A stretch of DNA of 64,000 bases from positions 1 through 64,000 of the forward strand of contig NZ_BBJP01000023.1 of NCBI RefSeq assembly GCF_000739595.1, written 5' to 3'. The position numbers and the translations under genes are program-made. The stretch comes from Halorubrum halophilum (lineage in GTDB: Archaea; Halobacteriota; Halobacteria; Halobacteriales; Haloferacaceae). Of this stretch, positions 1 to 7,089 are shown piece by piece. A model generated the notes under the pieces. It ran no database searches. It was not told where the DNA came from and saw nothing but the letters and a program-made list of their open reading frames with translations. The number at the start of each line of letters is the position of its first letter. Within the stretch, counting starts at the first letter, position 1.

Positions 1-33
1 TAATGTAGTATGGTCTTGAAGTGGGCTAGGAAA

Positions 34-62
34 GCGCTCGCGCGGCTTCGCCGTGCGAGCGC
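34..62. repeat. Near-perfect hairpin with a 3-nt loop
   Basis: Arms at 34-46 and 50-62 (13 nt each, one mismatch) enclose the loop TTC. It sits inside the transposase remnant, just upstream of the preserved C-terminal codons. The same design (GC-rich arms, exactly three unpaired bases) recurs inside the dispersed elements near 19.8 and 38.2 kb, which suggests a shared class of small palindromic insertions. Confidence 0.6.
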
Positions 63-76
63 GGTCATGGTTTCGT

Positions 77-139
77 GAGTTCCGCGAAATCGCGCTGATG
101 TGTGTCGTCTATAACATCAAGCGCTTCGTCAAACAGTGA
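77..139 (+). pseudogene. C-terminal remnant of an IS transposase
   Basis: The frame from 77 to the TGA at 137-139 encodes 20 residues beginning EFREIALM and ending KRFVKQ, which resembles the last residues of haloarchaeal IS5/IS1182-like transposases. Upstream in the same frame there is a stop at 17-19, and a strong hairpin lies at 34-62, so the visible part is not an intact gene. It could be a frameshifted or hairpin-interrupted copy. The family call is from memory of the C-terminal pattern only. Confidence 0.45.
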
Positions 140-160
140 ATCTCTACGCCTTACAGCGAT

Positions 161-1867
161 TCAACACAGCCTCTCAATATCGAACTCCTTTGTTTCGGAA
201 CCTTGGGTACTGACTAGGATCGCCTGACCCTTTGTTCCCCCGTCTAGGATATTGTTCGTGACTGTGTAGTTCGAACCATCACTAAACAGGATCGCCTGGG
301 GGTCATCTCTCTCTGAGGAAGACAGGGTGAACTCGTTGTTACTGACAACTGTTTCTGCCGTCCCGGCGTCATCAATTCGGATCCCGTGCGGGCTCGACCT
401 GGAGAGTTCAACCGTATTATTTCTGAACACCAGTCCTTCGCCGGGGTTCACATAGACCACTTCCCCGTTGGACAGGTCAATATCGAACCCGCTAAGCAGT
501 ACATCACTGGCGGAAACCTCTATACGATCTGCTGTTGCGTCAATAGTCGGTCGCGCGAATATCGACTGAATGTCGAGCGATTTGTCGACCGACACAGCAT
601 TGTATGTCGATCCGTCGACGGCTAACGTATCGCCATCGCTCGCGTCGTCGATAGCAGTCTGTAGCGCGTCACCACCCCCAGTAACCAGGGTGATATCACC
701 GGGATAGAGGGCGCGACCAGACTTCTGAACAGAGGGTGTGAACGTGTTATTTTGATCAACCGACGTTAGATCAAGGGTCTCACTCGCATCTTGGACGAAC
801 ACTTCCACATCCGGACTGTCCGCGCTGAAACTGTTCCCAGTGACAGACACATTAGACGCGCTTTCAGTGACGATAAGATGCGTTGGTGGTGCGAAGTTAC
901 CAGATGTCGTCGTTTCGACATTCGAGATATCGTTATTCTCGATCGTCACGTCGGTCGGTCCCGTCGTACTGTTACCGCCTTCCGACAGGGCGAGTACCTG
1001 CGTGAAGCCGCCAGGGTCGTTCGTTCCAGGGATATCTCCTTCCGTATTGAGGTCACTGATCGTGTTCCCTACAATCTCACCCGAAACATCGCCGTTGAAC
1101 CTCACAGCGACCGCAGACCGCGTATCAAGCAGGTCCGTGATGCTATTATTTGCGATACGAGCCCCATCAATCCCCTCATCAATACTTCCGAGACTCCGCT
1201 GAGAATTAATGTGTACCGCCTGGAGTGCGCCTTGATCTTCGTCGGTCCCTTCTAGGTCCGTAATCGTGTTGCTCTCGACAGTAATTTGATCAGTCGCCCC
1301 TTGGGCGTAAACCGCCATGGGGTTCGCGTCATCGTTTTCTGTCCCGATCTCAGTGATAACGTTGCTTATCACTGACACACCTGTGTTTCCGGATTCCACG
1401 TTTACGCCAAGAGCACCGGCATTATCATCCGGACCGGAAGGAGAACCTTCCGGATTCTGGATATTGAGACGCTCGACTGTCACATCGTTCGACTGGACGG
1501 TGATTGTATCAGAATTCTGGCCGACAACAATTGCTGCGTCTCCCGATTCCGGATCAGTCGTTCCTCGAAGCGTTAACCCTTCAACGTCAACCTCGACACT
1601 CTCCTCGTAGGTTCCCGGCTCAACGTATACTGTGGTTCCATCTACGTCATCTACAGCGCCTTGGATCGAACTATACTCGCCGTCGTCCGGATTTTTGCTT
1701 ACGACAGCAGCATCTTCTCCGACTCCATCAGAGGGGCTCGAATCGGTTGGGACATCGACATCAGCAGTAAGTGTTGCTGTGAGCATCTGATCCCCGTCAT
1801 CCGATTCGAGGACGTTCGTGTCGATGTGGACGCCCATCTTGACGGTTTCACCGACGGGAACCGTCAC
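161..1867 (-). CDS. Secreted right-handed parallel beta-helix protein (3' part of an interrupted gene)
   Basis: This 568-codon stretch contains many short repeats of the pectin-lyase/NosD type (for example ITVESNTITDLEG and VTIENNDISNV), the pattern of a right-handed beta-helix usually found in extracellular surface or carbohydrate-active proteins. The first GTG in the stretch is at 1867, but it is probably not a true start. The frame stays open back to a TAG at 1964-1966, and beyond that lies the signal-peptide gene 1964-2293 in the same frame. The natural product was probably one 710-residue secreted protein. The last codons (ending ERLC) appear to come from the adjoining IS end, so the C-terminus is probably truncated as well. 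Whether any product is made is uncertain. Confidence 0.7.
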   Translation of the reverse strand: MTVPVGETVKMGVHIDTNVLESDDGDQMLTATLTADVDVPTDSSPSDGVGEDAAVVSKNPDDGEYSSIQGAVDDVDGTTVYVEPGTYEESVEVDVEGLTLRGTTDPESGDAAIVVGQNSDTITVQSNDVTVERLNIQNPEGSPSGPDDNAGALGVNVESGNTGVSVISNVITEIGTENDDANPMAVYAQGATDQITVESNTITDLEGTDEDQGALQAVHINSQRSLGSIDEGIDGARIANNSITDLLDTRSAVAVRFNGDVSGEIVGNTISDLNTEGDIPGTNDPGGFTQVLALSEGGNSTTGPTDVTIENNDISNVETTTSGNFAPPTHLIVTESASNVSVTGNSFSADSPDVEVFVQDASETLDLTSVDQNNTFTPSVQKSGRALYPGDITLVTGGGDALQTAIDDASDGDTLAVDGSTYNAVSVDKSLDIQSIFARPTIDATADRIEVSASDVLLSGFDIDLSNGEVVYVNPGEGLVFRNNTVELSRSSPHGIRIDDAGTAETVVSNNEFTLSSSERDDPQAILFSDGSNYTVTNNILDGGTKGQAILVSTQGSETKEFDIERLC

Positions 1868-1963
1868 AACGCTGTTCGTTCCGTCGTTCAGTTTTCGACT
1901 GGATTCTCCGTCCGGGTAGAACCAGATATCGTCGTCGCTCAGGTCGCCCCCACCGAAATTCGC

Positions 1964-2293
1964 CTAGACGTAGATCGTCTGTGTCCCCTGATTGGTAATT
2001 CTGAAAACGTCGTCGAAGTCGTAGACCGAGCTCAGGCCGACACCGCTTCCGCCGTTACCCGAGTTGTCGAAGTTCAGCGCGATCTGATCCGCATTACTGG
2101 AATCCTGCGTCGCGAACTCGCTGTTCGCGGACGACGACGGCGACGGTTCGATTCCGAGATAGGCGTTGTTCTCGTTTGCGACCGTCACCGAGACGTCGCG
2201 ATCGGCCTCAACGCTGGTGAACGCTCCGGTTCCGATCACGCCAGCTGTGCCTGCCGCACCGCCAATCGAGATGAGCAGCGTACGTCGTTTCAT
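1964..2293 (-). CDS. Secreted protein N-terminus, SipW-type signal family, cut by an in-frame TAG
   Basis: A signal peptide (MKRRTLLIS, then a small hydrophobic stretch) is followed by GTGAFTSVEADR and an AYLGI motif, shared with the genes at 2382, 2949 and 4660. These belong to the haloarchaeal DUF1102-like proteins with a SipW-cognate signal, thought to be secreted beta-sandwich surface proteins related to the TasA/camelysin theme. The 109-residue reading stops at TAG 1964-1966. The next codons in frame (ANFGGGDLSDDDIWFYP) continue the family alignment, so this is the head of a longer protein that runs into the beta-helix to 161. The paralogue at 2382 has serine at the matching position, and TCG to TAG is one base change. 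Third gene of a minus-strand run, 88 bp after its neighbour. Confidence 0.75.
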   Translation of the reverse strand: MKRRTLLISIGGAAGTAGVIGTGAFTSVEADRDVSVTVANENNAYLGIEPSPSSSANSEFATQDSSNADQIALNFDNSGNGGSGVGLSSVYDFDDVFRITNQGTQTIYV

Positions 2294-2323
2294 GTTCAGA
2301 AGGTGGCCCTACAAAGGGCGATG

Positions 2324-2361
2324 CCCACCGGCGGAATCGAACCGCCGTACGCCAACGTGGG
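2324..2361 (-). other. tRNA-3'-end-like minihelix in the leader of the interrupted gene
   Basis: On the minus strand a T-arm-like hairpin (6-bp stem CGGCGG with CCGCCG, 7-nt loop TTCGATT) is enclosed by a second pairing, CCCAC with GTGGG. No 5' half of a tRNA (D-arm, anticodon arm) is visible, so this is not a tRNA gene. It could be the 3' tRNA fragment left as an attachment site by a tyrosine-recombinase element, or chance. Confidence 0.4.
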
Positions 2362-2381
2362 TAAAAATGGGGTGGTTCAGT

Positions 2382-2933
2382 TTAGATGTCGTTGGCACTT
2401 ATCGTCGCATCTGCGCTGAAGTCGTCAATGCTGGGATCGTCGGTTATGACTTTAATTCCGATATTCTGGGAGTTTCCGGTGTTGATTGTAACCGGACTAC
2501 TGTTGAGCGGACTGCTTGAATTAGATCCCGGATAGAACTGGACGGTCACTCCGCTCGCATCCGGATCAAAGTCACTATCTGAGAGCTCTGAGATCGAGAC
2601 TTCGACATCCTGTGTTCCTTGATTTTTGATCTGGAACACATTGTCGAACTCGTAGGTCGAATCAAGGCCAACGCCGTCGCTACTGTCTTGCGTTCCGTTG
2701 GCGTCGTTAATATCGAACGAGATCTGGTTTTTCGTATTCTGCTGGGCAAATGTCGCGTTTTCGTAGACTGTTCCGTCAAGCTTGTCAATTCCGAGATAGG
2801 CTTTGTCCTCGTCGGCAACGTTGACGCTCACCGATCGGTCCGCAGTTACACTCGTGAATGCTCCAGTACCAACCGCTGCGGCCGACCCGGCGGCGAGCGA
2901 TCCGACACCAATTATGAAGTTCCTACGGTTCAT
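2382..2933 (-). CDS. Secreted SipW-type signal protein (DUF1102-like)
   Basis: A 183-residue protein with an RRNFI signal start (Tat-like RRxF[IL] pattern), a hydrophobic stretch, then GTGAFTSVTADR and AYLGI. The rest is an acidic, Asn/Ser-rich beta-type domain with the conserved [KT]NQGTQ motif near residue 105. Family members are exported and probably form surface or matrix structures; the role here is inferred. The start is the ATG at 2931-2933, the only one giving a full signal peptide. It follows the 2949 gene by 15 bp, so the two are probably co-transcribed. The mature part is less GC-rich than the genomic average. Confidence 0.75.
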   Translation of the reverse strand: MNRRNFIIGVGSLAAGSAAAVGTGAFTSVTADRSVSVNVADEDKAYLGIDKLDGTVYENATFAQQNTKNQISFDINDANGTQDSSDGVGLDSTYEFDNVFQIKNQGTQDVEVSISELSDSDFDPDASGVTVQFYPGSNSSSPLNSSPVTINTGNSQNIGIKVITDDPSIDDFSADATISANDI

Positions 2934-2948
2934 AGTGACTTTAATTTA

Positions 2949-3530
2949 TTATTGATCAGCGTTCGTGGTCGTCGCATCCCCGCTGATCGTCAGGCTACCA
3001 CTAAGATCACTAGTTCCTGAATTGATGGCGAAGTCAACGTCAACCGATTGTCCCGGATCAAGCTGAACTGCTCCGTCGGAGTCGGTGTTCGACCCTGAAT
3101 TCAGCTGATCGACGGCAGTACTGAGGGCAGCACGAACCCCATCGGAACCGGGTGCCGATATACTACCGGGCGATTGAACTTCGAGATCGTCGGAATTGTT
3201 AGCCTCAAGACTCACTTCCACGCTCTGAGTACCCTGATTCGTGATCTTGAATACTTCTTTGGCCACGGTGTTGGCGTTCGGATTTACGCCGGACCCGCTA
3301 TTTCCGGAGTCATTGAAATTGACAGCGTACTCGTCGCTGCCGGTATCGAAGTATGCGTCGTTCGGGTCACTCGAGTTATCGAGCCCGAGGAACGCGTTGG
3401 CGTCTTCGGCAACCTGAACGTCGACCTGCCGATCCGCACTCACACTCGTGAACGCACCCGTACCCATTGCAGCTGCACTACCCGTAGCCAATGCACCCAG
3501 ACCGGCGATGAACTTGCGTCGGTTTGCCAT
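2949..3530 (-). CDS. Secreted SipW-type signal protein (DUF1102-like), first of the run
   Basis: 193 residues from the ATG at 3530, chosen because it puts NRRKFIAG at the N-terminus as in the paralogues; longer readings add 29 Arg-rich residues with no signal. The signal is followed by GTGAFTSVSADR, an AFLGL motif and TNQGTQSVEVSL at mid-length. The twin-arginine start suggests Tat export, common for haloarchaeal secreted proteins. It is the promoter-proximal gene of the three-gene minus-strand run. Upstream lies a 450-bp region with two spaced inverted repeats, opposite the winged-helix membrane regulator at 3982. Exact function is unknown. Confidence 0.75.
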   Translation of the reverse strand: MANRRKFIAGLGALATGSAAAMGTGAFTSVSADRQVDVQVAEDANAFLGLDNSSDPNDAYFDTGSDEYAVNFNDSGNSGSGVNPNANTVAKEVFKITNQGTQSVEVSLEANNSDDLEVQSPGSISAPGSDGVRAALSTAVDQLNSGSNTDSDGAVQLDPGQSVDVDFAINSGTSDLSGSLTISGDATTTNADQ

Positions 3531-3981
3531 TGTTGTTGACCTCGTTGACCGCACACGACCCGCGGGCCGCCGACGCGGGACATCCCGCGTCACCCGGGGT
3601 CGCTCTACTTCACCCATGAGGCCTATCCCATATCGTTATGAATTTCCAGAAACACTTCCGGGCGAGACTGAACTACAGACCGATCGGTTCCGCTCCCGCC
3701 TGAACCCTGATTCGATCGCTTCAGGCCCGGCCTGAGACCTCCTCGCGATCCGTTCAGGGCCGTCCTGAAGCGGCAATCGTTGCTGCGGAGATGCTATCGT
3801 ATCTGATAAGAACCGGCAAATAATGAACTGACCATCACCGATCACAAACAGAGTAAATACAGTTTTTCAGAGGTATAACCCACTAAAACCCCAGAATAAC
3901 ACATCTACGCGAACAACTGTTTGAACGGAGAAAAAGTTTGTCTGAGTATCATAACCACGGGATTTATGTTGGCCGCTTCAT
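3531..3981. promoter_or_regulatory. Divergent intergenic region with two phased TTCAGG inverted repeats
   Basis: This 450-bp gap separates the secreted-protein run from the winged-helix gene. Inverted repeats occur at 3720-3736 (arms TCAGGC and GCCTGA) and 3753-3769 (arms TTCAGG and CCTGAA). Their centres are 33 bp apart, about three helical turns, and a further half-site CCTGAA is at 3699-3704. From about 3790 the sequence becomes AT-rich, with possible TATA boxes near 3946-3953 (TATCATAA) and 3962-3967 (TTTATG) for the plus-strand gene. No gene is seen. Confidence 0.45.
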
Positions 3982-4578
3982 ATGTGTCTGACAGATATGG
4001 CGTCGGTGCAACAGGTTGACGGGGGAGGGACCGAACCGGCGACAGACATCTCCGAGGACGAGCTGTTCGACGTACTGGCGAACCAGCGCCGGCGGTTCGC
4101 GGTCCATCTGCTGAAGCGCGAGGAGGCCGACTCGATCGCGATCGGCGACATGGCCGAGCAGATCGCGGCGTGGGAGAACGGGATCGATATGAAAGAGATC
4201 ACGGGCAACGAGCGCAAGCGCGTCTACACCGCGCTCCAGCAGTCGCACCTGCCGAAGATGGACGACGCGGGCGTCGTCGACTTCAACAAGGACCGCGGGA
4301 TCGTCGAGCCGACGCCCGCGCTGCAGAACGTCGACCTCTACATGGACGTGGTCGAGGGGAGGGAAATCCCGTGGAGCGACTACTACCTCGGACTCTCCGG
4401 GGTGACCGTCGCGCTCACCGGCGCGGTGTGGCTCGACGCGTGGCCGTTCGTCCTCCTCCCCGACATGGCGTGGATGCTCGCGATCGTCGTCGCGTTCGCG
4501 TTCTCCGCGATCACGCACAAGTACTACACCGCGGAGATGAAGGTCGGAGAGCCGGAAGAGCCCCCGGAACTGACGTAA
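3982..4578 (+). CDS. Winged-helix regulator with C-terminal membrane segments (DUF7344-like)
   Basis: 198 residues. An N-terminal domain (about 25-110) with DELFDVLANQRRRFAVHLL is the start of the wHTH fold found in many haloarchaeal DUF7344 proteins. Residues 135-180 form two hydrophobic segments, so the DNA-binding domain is probably tethered to the membrane. It lies between divergently arranged secreted-protein genes (2949 and 4660), which suggests it controls them in response to an envelope signal; this is inference. The ATG at 3997 is an alternative start and fits a TATA box at 3962-3967 better, while the 3982 ATG fits one at 3946-3953. Confidence 0.7.
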   Translation: MCLTDMASVQQVDGGGTEPATDISEDELFDVLANQRRRFAVHLLKREEADSIAIGDMAEQIAAWENGIDMKEITGNERKRVYTALQQSHLPKMDDAGVVDFNKDRGIVEPTPALQNVDLYMDVVEGREIPWSDYYLGLSGVTVALTGAVWLDAWPFVLLPDMAWMLAIVVAFAFSAITHKYYTAEMKVGEPEEPPELT

Positions 4579-4659
4579 GGCAAAGGGGTTCAGGGGGCGC
4601 ATAACCTTAGGGTCGGATCGCGTTGTGTCGGGTGAACGAAGTGCGGATCTCTGCCATCT

Positions 4660-5466
4660 ATGAAACGACGACACGCCATCCTGCTGCTCGGCGGCGCGAG
4701 TTCCGGCGCGATGAGCGTCGGCACCGGCGCGTTCAGCAGCGTCGAGGCCGATCGCGGCGTCGAGGTAAACGTGGTCGAAGACGACGAGGCGTATCTGGGA
4801 CTCGATGTTAAAACTAGGACTGTGACGGTCGGACAATCGACAGAGGTAGTGGAGATCACGAACCGTTTCGCGGATACGGAAAATCTCTCACTTGACGTGA
4901 CTGTCGAGAGTACGGACGACATTGTTGATGAAGTCACGGTGTCCGATCAAAACCTCGGAAAACGTTCTTCACTGGAGATCGGTTCTGGTGAAAGCGAACC
5001 GGTGTCAATCAGGTGTAATCAATCCGGATCGGCGTCGTTCAAGCTTCAGTTCATTGGCGAAGTTGGTGGGTCCTCCGTAGAGAAGACACGGAAGTTCAAC
5101 GATATTAACTGTGAAGCAAAAAGTAATCAGGAAATTTCTGGAATAACATTCGAATCAGGAAAATCAGGTATCGTAATCAATAGAGATGAAGCTACGGGTG
5201 CGTCTGTTTATTATGAGAAAGATAGTGGTCTCGGGAAAGCATATAGCGACGACGTGTCAGTAAATGAGACCCTCAAACTGAAGCAAGATTTCGATGGGCC
5301 GAACAATGGGGGAGAGATTGTCGCTGTTGCTGTTGACGGGGTAGAAGGCATATACGTCCATCCAGATTTCAATAAAACGGACTACGAGATCCCAGCTAGT
5401 AGCGGGCAGGCTAAGACGCAGACGGATACAGAACCTAGCGGCTACTTAGACGAGTACACCAATTGA
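4660..5466 (+). CDS. Secreted SipW-type signal protein with divergent AT-rich C-terminal domain
   Basis: 268 residues. The first 47 (KRRHAILLL signal, then GTGAFSSVEADR and AYLGL) match the other three family members. The remainder is different: beta-rich, with six lysine-rich stretches and two cysteines around residues 110-150. Base composition shifts sharply at about 4805 from typical GC-rich to AT-rich with many AAA/AAT codons, so the passenger domain probably came from elsewhere by recombination behind a conserved signal module. It is 81 bp downstream of the winged-helix gene and on the same strand. Function unknown; export is well supported by the signal. Confidence 0.7.
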   Translation: MKRRHAILLLGGASSGAMSVGTGAFSSVEADRGVEVNVVEDDEAYLGLDVKTRTVTVGQSTEVVEITNRFADTENLSLDVTVESTDDIVDEVTVSDQNLGKRSSLEIGSGESEPVSIRCNQSGSASFKLQFIGEVGGSSVEKTRKFNDINCEAKSNQEISGITFESGKSGIVINRDEATGASVYYEKDSGLGKAYSDDVSVNETLKLKQDFDGPNNGGEIVAVAVDGVEGIYVHPDFNKTDYEIPASSGQAKTQTDTEPSGYLDEYTN

Positions 5467-5540
5467 CGGACTATTCGGTGCTATTCATAGAAGGAGATGA
5501 ACCCGCCAACCTCCGAGACGTAATGCGTACCAACCTGACG

Positions 5541-5697
5541 TATTCCGCCCACCGGATCACCTGCTCGTAGCGGGGCCGTCGCCCGGGACCACCGTCGGCA
5601 CCGGACGAGCCCTCCTCAGGCGCTCGGTGACGCGGACGTTGATCGTCGTCGTCTCGGGGTCGTCGACGTCGGCGTCGTTCGTGCCCGTGTCAGACAT
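5541..5697 (-). pseudogene. Chimeric remnant: ribbon-helix-helix antitoxin start fused to a decayed copy of the 6811-7089 gene
   Basis: From the ATG at 5697 the minus strand encodes about 27 residues containing ETTTINVRVTERL, typical of haloarchaeal RHH antitoxins, then runs out of frame and stops at 5557-5559 (46 codons in all). The DNA at 5541-5630 aligns without gaps to 6991-7080, the 5' region of the small gene at 6811-7089 including its RYEQVIRWAEY codons, which are in another frame here. It is therefore a recombination product of two genes, no longer functional. The surrounding 5467-5843 holds nothing else recognisable. Confidence 0.55.
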
Positions 5698-5843
5698 ACG
5701 TGCGTGTTGCGCTCGCGGTCGTATAAATGACACCGGACGAAGCCACCGTCCGCGACGTCAGAGTAGTCAGCCCACGAATCAAGCCGAATGCAGGAACGAA
5801 TCGCGCCGAAACCTATGAATACATTGTACACATAGCAAACGCC

Positions 5844-6134
5844 ATGCCCACCATCTCCACCCGCGTCCCCGAGGACCTCGAAGCCGAACTCGAGGCGTAC
5901 CTCGAATCGGAACGCCTCGACCGGAGCACGGCGGTCCGGAAGCTCCTCTCCGAGGGGCTCGAAGCGTGGCGCACCGAGCGCGCGCTCGAACGCTTCGCCG
6001 ACGGCGACGTTTCTCTTATAAAGGCTGCCGAACTCGCGGACCGCTCCGTCTGGGAGTTCGCCGACCTCGTCGCGGACGCCGACGACGCGTGGGTCTCGGG
6101 CGACCACCTCGAAGCCGACCTCGACGAGCTGTGA
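5844..6134 (+). CDS. UPF0175-family antitoxin
   Basis: 96 residues starting at the ATG at 5844, since MPTISTRVPEDLEAELEAYL is the expected N-terminus. A ribbon-helix-helix-like N-terminal half (about 3-45, with LDRSTAVRKLLSEGL) is followed by the UPF0175 signature region DGDVSLIKAAELADRSVWEFADLV. Such proteins bind and neutralise PIN-domain toxins and usually repress their own promoter. Its stop overlaps the GTG of the toxin gene (GTGA at 6131-6134), so the pair is translationally coupled. The promoter region around 5815-5840 is AT-rich with the palindrome TGTACA. Longer readings upstream lack family similarity. Confidence 0.85.
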   Translation: MPTISTRVPEDLEAELEAYLESERLDRSTAVRKLLSEGLEAWRTERALERFADGDVSLIKAAELADRSVWEFADLVADADDAWVSGDHLEADLDEL

Positions 6135-6649
6135 GCTGGGTCTTCGACGCGACGCCGCTGATCTACCTCGCGAAGGCGGAGCGGCTCGACGTTATCGAGA
6201 CGCTGACCGAGCCGCGAGTCGTCCCGGAAGCCGTCCACCGCGAGGTCGTGACGACCGGCGTCGAGCAGGGGTACGACGACGCGCGCCGGATCGAGCGCGC
6301 GGTGGAAAACGACCTCGTCGACGTCGTCGCAGTTGAGACGGACGACTCGCCGGTAACGACGCGGCTCGCCGAGCATCCGGGGTTGAGCGACGCCGATGCC
6401 GCGGTCCTCGCCTCCGCGGACGCCCGCGACGCAGTCGCCGTGATGGACGAGTCGGCTGGGCGCTCCGCAGCCGAAGTGGAGGATATCGAGACGCGAGGGA
6501 CCGCGTACCTCGTCCTCGCCGCCGTGAAGGACGGGAGACTGTCGACGGAAGAGGGACGAGACGCCGTCGACGCGATGATCGATCACGGCTGGTACGTGGC
6601 GCCGGACGTGTACACGAAGATCGTCGGGAAGCTGGAGTCGTTCGAGTAA
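6131..6649 (+). CDS. PIN-domain toxin (DUF3368 type)
   Basis: 172 residues from a GTG at 6131 that overlaps the antitoxin stop. The N-terminus WVFDATPLIYLAKAERLDVI matches PIN-like DUF3368 proteins (S/T-PLIYLAK), with the first catalytic Asp in FDATP. A central GLSDADAAVLA motif supplies the conserved acidic residues of the nuclease site, and later acidic residues (MDESAG) fit the third. These enzymes are Mg-dependent RNases acting as VapC-like toxins in the cytoplasm. Pairing with UPF0175 is a known type II toxin-antitoxin arrangement. The gene appears intact. Confidence 0.85.
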   Translation: MSWVFDATPLIYLAKAERLDVIETLTEPRVVPEAVHREVVTTGVEQGYDDARRIERAVENDLVDVVAVETDDSPVTTRLAEHPGLSDADAAVLASADARDAVAVMDESAGRSAAEVEDIETRGTAYLVLAAVKDGRLSTEEGRDAVDAMIDHGWYVAPDVYTKIVGKLESFE

Positions 6650-6682
6650 CGACTATGAGGGCTCGTGAGAAAGTCACCCGAT

Positions 6683-6796
6683 ATGGCATCGTCGCTCCCT
6701 CTATCAGAGGAAGAAAAGGAACGAATGCGGCGCGGTCGGGTCAGTTCCGGGGTCGCGACCGACGAAGCGGACATCGACGAGATACTCTACGGCTGA
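6683..6796 (+). CDS. Small ORF, 37 codons, unknown
   Basis: The ORF starts at the ATG at 6683 with MASSLPLSEEEKERM and ends ADIDEILYG. It is acidic, mostly helical by composition, and starts 33 bp after the PIN toxin gene on the same strand. It resembles the tail of small antitoxin-like proteins but no family is recognised. It may be a real small gene or the remains of a larger one. Confidence 0.3.
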   Translation: MASSLPLSEEEKERMRRGRVSSGVATDEADIDEILYG

Positions 6797-6810
6797 GTTC
6801 GAGTGTCGGC

Positions 6811-7089
6811 CTATTCGTCGTTGTTATTTTCTTCGTTACACTCATCTTCCGCCCGCAACGTCTCGTCCGCGAACTCCCGAATTCGCTTTCTGTCCTCGGC
6901 GCTCACGTCGACCGCCTGCGCGCTCTCGATCTGGCCGTTCACGACCGCGTTCTGCTGTGATCCCCACACCTCTGGCGGCTGTTCCTTGATATACTCGGCC
7001 CACCGGATCACCTGCTCGTAGCGGGGCGGTCGCTCGGGGCCGTCGTCGGCTTCGGCCGAGCCCTCCTCAGGCGTTCGTGAGTCGCTCAT
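6811..7089 (-). CDS. Small acidic partner protein of the nucleotidyltransferase
   Basis: 92 residues, acidic, with a central helical region (RYEQVIRWAEYIKEQPPEVWGSQQNAVVNGQIESA) and an Asn/Glu-rich tail. Its start overlaps the 3' end of the nucleotidyltransferase gene by 23 bp, which implies co-expression and probably a complex. A degenerate copy of its 5' part occurs at 5541-5630. No named family is recognised. The position is like that of a cognate partner in nucleotidyltransferase toxin-antitoxin pairs, which is inference. Confidence 0.55.
   Translation of the reverse strand: MSDSRTPEEGSAEADDGPERPPRYEQVIRWAEYIKEQPPEVWGSQQNAVVNGQIESAQAVDVSAEDRKRIREFADETLRAEDECNEENNNDE

Larger units (their letters stand above)
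1..172 (+). mobile_element. Right end of an insertion sequence, cut by the window edge
   Basis: The C-terminus of a transposase ends at 139, and the following bases up to about 172 look like an IS terminus. On the minus strand 159-172 reads GGCTGTGTTGAATC, a plausible terminal inverted repeat. The other IS end lies outside the window, so the family and exact boundary cannot be fixed. The IS end overlaps the 3' end of the beta-helix gene on the other strand. Confidence 0.5.

Noticed and set aside
1964-1966. TAG as a pyrrolysine or other recoded codon
   Set aside because: No pyl genes are in the window, haloarchaea are not known to me to use pyrrolysine, and a single change from the paralogue's Ser codon explains it better.
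2324-2361. A functional tRNA gene
   Set aside because: Only an acceptor/T-arm-like half is present, with no anticodon arm.
3448-3735. 95-codon plus-strand ORF opposite the 2949 gene
   Set aside because: It is the antisense of a signal-peptide region and the intergenic operators; no start signal or family resemblance.
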